A stretch of 64,000 bases of DNA, taken from Thermoproteota archaeon. Lineage in GTDB: Archaea; Thermoproteota; Thermoprotei_A; EX4484-217-1. Both the position numbers and the translations under genes were made by a program. Positions 61,794 to 64,000 of the stretch are shown piece by piece (positions within the stretch are counted from its first letter, which is position 1; each line of letters starts with the position of its first letter). The DNA lies in NCBI GenBank assembly GCA_029258915.1, contig JAPDJU010000002.1, forward strand, positions 124,001 to 188,000, in the 5' to 3' direction. The notes under the pieces were generated by a model that saw nothing but the letters and a program-made list of their open reading frames with translations, did not search any database and was not told the DNA's origin.

Positions 61794-64000
61794 CTACGAT
61801 TTTCCTCGTATGCTCATAGGCCACCATGCCTTTTTACCTAGTACTGATAGTATTGTTGGACCAGTTATATAGGGTATTGTAAGTCCTGTAAATAGAACTC
61901 CTGTTGCAAGTATAAATCCAAATTCTTTCATAGCCCATGATGAACCAAGTGTCAACGAACCATAAGCTGCCACAACTATTAATGCTAACCCTATAATCAA
62001 CTTTCCAATACTACTTGATGCTGCTATTATTGCTTCTTGCAAACTAATCTTTCCTAAATCTTCTTTTACCCTATTTATGAAATATGATATATAGTCTATG
62101 TTTATTCCTAGCATTGCCGAGAAAACTACTATGTGAGTAAACCATATTAGAGGTTTCTTAAGTATATATGTAAATAATACTATTGTTGTTGACATTGCTA
62201 TACCTATATTGAAAACTATTATTGCTATTGAAGCTAAGGCTAAAGGAATGCTTCTAAGCAAAATAGCTAATATTATAAACATAGAGATTACGGCTGCAGT
62301 TAATATTCTTTCTTTAAAAGCCCCGGTAAGTACATGGTCTAAATCTATTATTCTAGCTGTAATGCCTCCAACCATAATTCTTGAAATAAGCGGGTTTTTA
62401 TAAGCTTTAACTGTTTTCTTTATGTTTTCAACAACATATGATGCTTCATCACTTGTTGGGAAGTATTCTAGGATAACTTTGACCATAACTGTTCTGTTAT
62501 CGTCAGCAACAAAGTCTAAGGACCCTTTTTCCTCCATTTTACTCATATTATATGGTTTTTCAAGGGGAACACCTAAGGGTCTTGTTGGCGAATATATTTT
62601 AGCAACACCTTTAATTACCTCTATTTTCTCGCAAACTTCTTCAACTATACTCAGTGATTCATTATTCCATACATTTTCCTTAAATTCCATGATAATAGTT
62701 GTTGGTGAAAAAATCCCTTGGTCAATAACGCCTCTTAAGTTCCTAATATTTTGTATTGTCATTGATTCTTCAGGTAGTAAAATGCTATAGTCGTGGCTGC
62801 CCTTAAACGACAAAGCTATCATGGCCATAGGTAGGGATATCGCCAAAGCCATTATTAGAACTATTGGAGCATACTGTATGATTTTTGCAGAGACATTAGA
62901 ATATCGGACTTCCTTTAAAGGCTTAATTTTAGGCAGCCATATTCTCCCTTTAGTGATTTTCAGCAGTGCTGGTGTTAAAGTTAAGGAAACTATTAGTGCA
63001 GCGAGAACACCTATAGGTATAGTTAGTCCTAGTACTCTTACAAATGGAAAGTCCCACGCAAAAGTTAAACATGCAAAGCCTGCAGCTGTTGTTAAACCGC
63101 TTATCAATATTGGTACGGTAACTTTGCTTATAGTGTTTTTCATAGCTAAGTCCGCAACACCTACAACTCTTAGCTCATCTTTAAACCTTAGCAGATAATA
63201 TGTCGTATAGTCTATTGCAGCACCTAAAGTAGTTACTATGGTAAATATTCTTGCCCAATGGATAACATCCATGACTCTTGTAGCTATAAAATACATTATC
63301 GCAAAAGCTACAACTAAAGCGATGCCAACGTTTATTAAAGGAATAAAGAGGGCAATAATGCTAGCTAAAACCAAAACTAGGACGGCAAGTGTAAGTATGG
63401 ATGAAACTCTATCTATTATTTCAATATCCTTACTGCCATAAATTTCTAGTTCGCCAGCACTAAGAGCTGGCCCTAAAACGTATAATTTAACCTCGTTATT
63501 CCCTGAAAATCCAAAAATTCCTCCTCCTTTTCCAAATATTGCCTTTGCTTTTTCAAAAATCTTAAGCGAATAATGATATCTTTCAACAGCGTCTTCACCT
63601 AATGGTTTAGCAAGAATAAGAAAAACATCGTTTTTAGGAACATAAATTTTAACTACTTCTTCAGGTAAGTCATCTATGTTTTCAGGTCTAGGATGCTCTT
63701 CCATAATGTCCTCTACTAACGCTTCAACTATTGTTTCCGTGTGTTTCTCAGCTATGTTTTCGATATCTTCTGTTGAAGCTATTGGGCCTAGATCGTAAAC
63801 GTCTTCAATAAATTTTTTAACATCTATCTTAGAGAACGTTTCATTAAGTTCTTCATGTTCCTCAATAGCTTCCATGAATTCTTTATAAATAATATCTACT
63901 GTTATTTGTTTAAATTCTTCTTCGCTCAAAGGAGGTTTTCTACTAAATACTTCGTCAGCTATTTTCTCTAAAGTTTCTAATTCTACATCGAATTCGTCAG
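61794..64000 (-). CDS. RND-superfamily (MmpL-like) transporter, 5' end outside the window
   Basis: The reading frame is open to the window's right edge, so the N-terminus and first helix are missing; a TTG at 63929 is only an internal possible start. The visible part has an extracytoplasmic domain, a helix bundle with VTTLGAAIDYTTYYLLRF, a second outside domain and a second bundle with SAMLGINIDYISYFINRV. These twin G-x-x-x-D-Y motifs carry the proton-relay aspartates of MmpL/HAE3 transporters. Substrates are usually lipids or hydrophobic compounds. The regulator, coiled-coil and exporter genes share orientation and may form one envelope-stress unit. Confidence 0.85.
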   Translation of the reverse strand, partial: DEFDVELETLEKIADEVFSRKPPLSEEEFKQITVDIIYKEFMEAIEEHEELNETFSKIDVKKFIEDVYDLGPIASTEDIENIAEKHTETIVEALVEDIMEEHPRPENIDDLPEEVVKIYVPKNDVFLILAKPLGEDAVERYHYSLKIFEKAKAIFGKGGGIFGFSGNNEVKLYVLGPALSAGELEIYGSKDIEIIDRVSSILTLAVLVLVLASIIALFIPLINVGIALVVAFAIMYFIATRVMDVIHWARIFTIVTTLGAAIDYTTYYLLRFKDELRVVGVADLAMKNTISKVTVPILISGLTTAAGFACLTFAWDFPFVRVLGLTIPIGVLAALIVSLTLTPALLKITKGRIWLPKIKPLKEVRYSNVSAKIIQYAPIVLIMALAISLPMAMIALSFKGSHDYSILLPEESMTIQNIRNLRGVIDQGIFSPTTIIMEFKENVWNNESLSIVEEVCEKIEVIKGVAKIYSPTRPLGVPLEKPYNMSKMEEKGSLDFVADDNRTVMVKVILEYFPTSDEASYVVENIKKTVKAYKNPLISRIMVGGITARIIDLDHVLTGAFKERILTAAVISMFIILAILLRSIPLALASIAIIVFNIGIAMSTTIVLFTYILKKPLIWFTHIVVFSAMLGINIDYISYFINRVKEDLGKISLQEAIIAASSSIGKLIIGLALIVVAAYGSLTLGSSWAMKEFGFILATGVLFTGLTIPYITGPTILSVLGKKAWWPMSIRGKS

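Overview
The window looks like chromosome from a thermophilic, anaerobic archaeon with low GC content. Archaeal markers include archease, an archaeal-type asparaginyl-tRNA synthetase, a tRNA-Gln interrupted by introns, TrpB2, DUF763, DUF447, a SerK-like serine kinase, TATA-type promoters and SD-led genes with many GTG/TTG starts. Mannosyl-3-phosphoglycerate synthase and inositol-1-phosphate synthase suggest a thermophile. I cannot place it below domain level; a Thermoproteota/TACK-type lineage is only a guess. No rRNA, insertion sequence, CRISPR array or prophage was seen.

Layout. 1-4.7 kb: the end of proC, a large glycosidase-like protein, a frameshifted metallophosphoesterase pseudogene, archease and a HEPN/MNT pair. 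4.8-10 kb: a same-strand run of DUF763, DUF447, a CitG-like protein, DUF711 and a class III aminotransferase. 10-13 kb: a frameshifted membrane-anchored winged-helix regulator, a SerK-like gene whose leader holds a long nested inverted repeat, and thiW overlapping a P-loop ATPase. 13.2-17.8 kb: a MacB-type ABC export operon ending in a DNA glycosylase with two four-cysteine motifs. 17.8-26.5 kb: a radical SAM enzyme, an M23-like protein, a HAD hydrolase, a transglutaminase/DUF58 operon facing moxR, a flavoprotein and a TatD-type hydrolase. 26.7-33.2 kb: a double thioredoxin-fold protein, trpB2, an RHH/aspartic-protease-like pair with its own operator, mpgS, an HD hydrolase, a LysE-type exporter and tRNA-Gln.

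33.3-45 kb is the metabolic core. It holds a group 4 membrane-bound [NiFe] hydrogenase operon: a HycB-like four-cluster ferredoxin, an N-terminally truncated antiporter-like subunit, NuoC-like, HdrB, catalytic large subunit, NuoH-like, NuoI-like and NuoB-like genes. The maturation genes hypD, hypE, hypC and hypF follow on both strands. An HdrB cysteine-rich subunit between the NuoC-like and NuoD-like genes is the most unusual feature. It suggests that hydrogen or ferredoxin chemistry is linked to a thiol/disulfide-type reaction.

45-64 kb: an unknown gene pair, an AmmeMemoRadiSam-type radical SAM protein, ino1 divergent from a PadR regulator, argF, a three-gene membrane cluster of unknown role, an M28 peptidase, a GT39-type glycosyltransferase, asnS, a V4R sensor, an exported coiled-coil protein, a second membrane-anchored winged-helix regulator with a GAAAC/GTTTC-rich inverted repeat at its 3' end, and an RND-type exporter that runs off the right edge.
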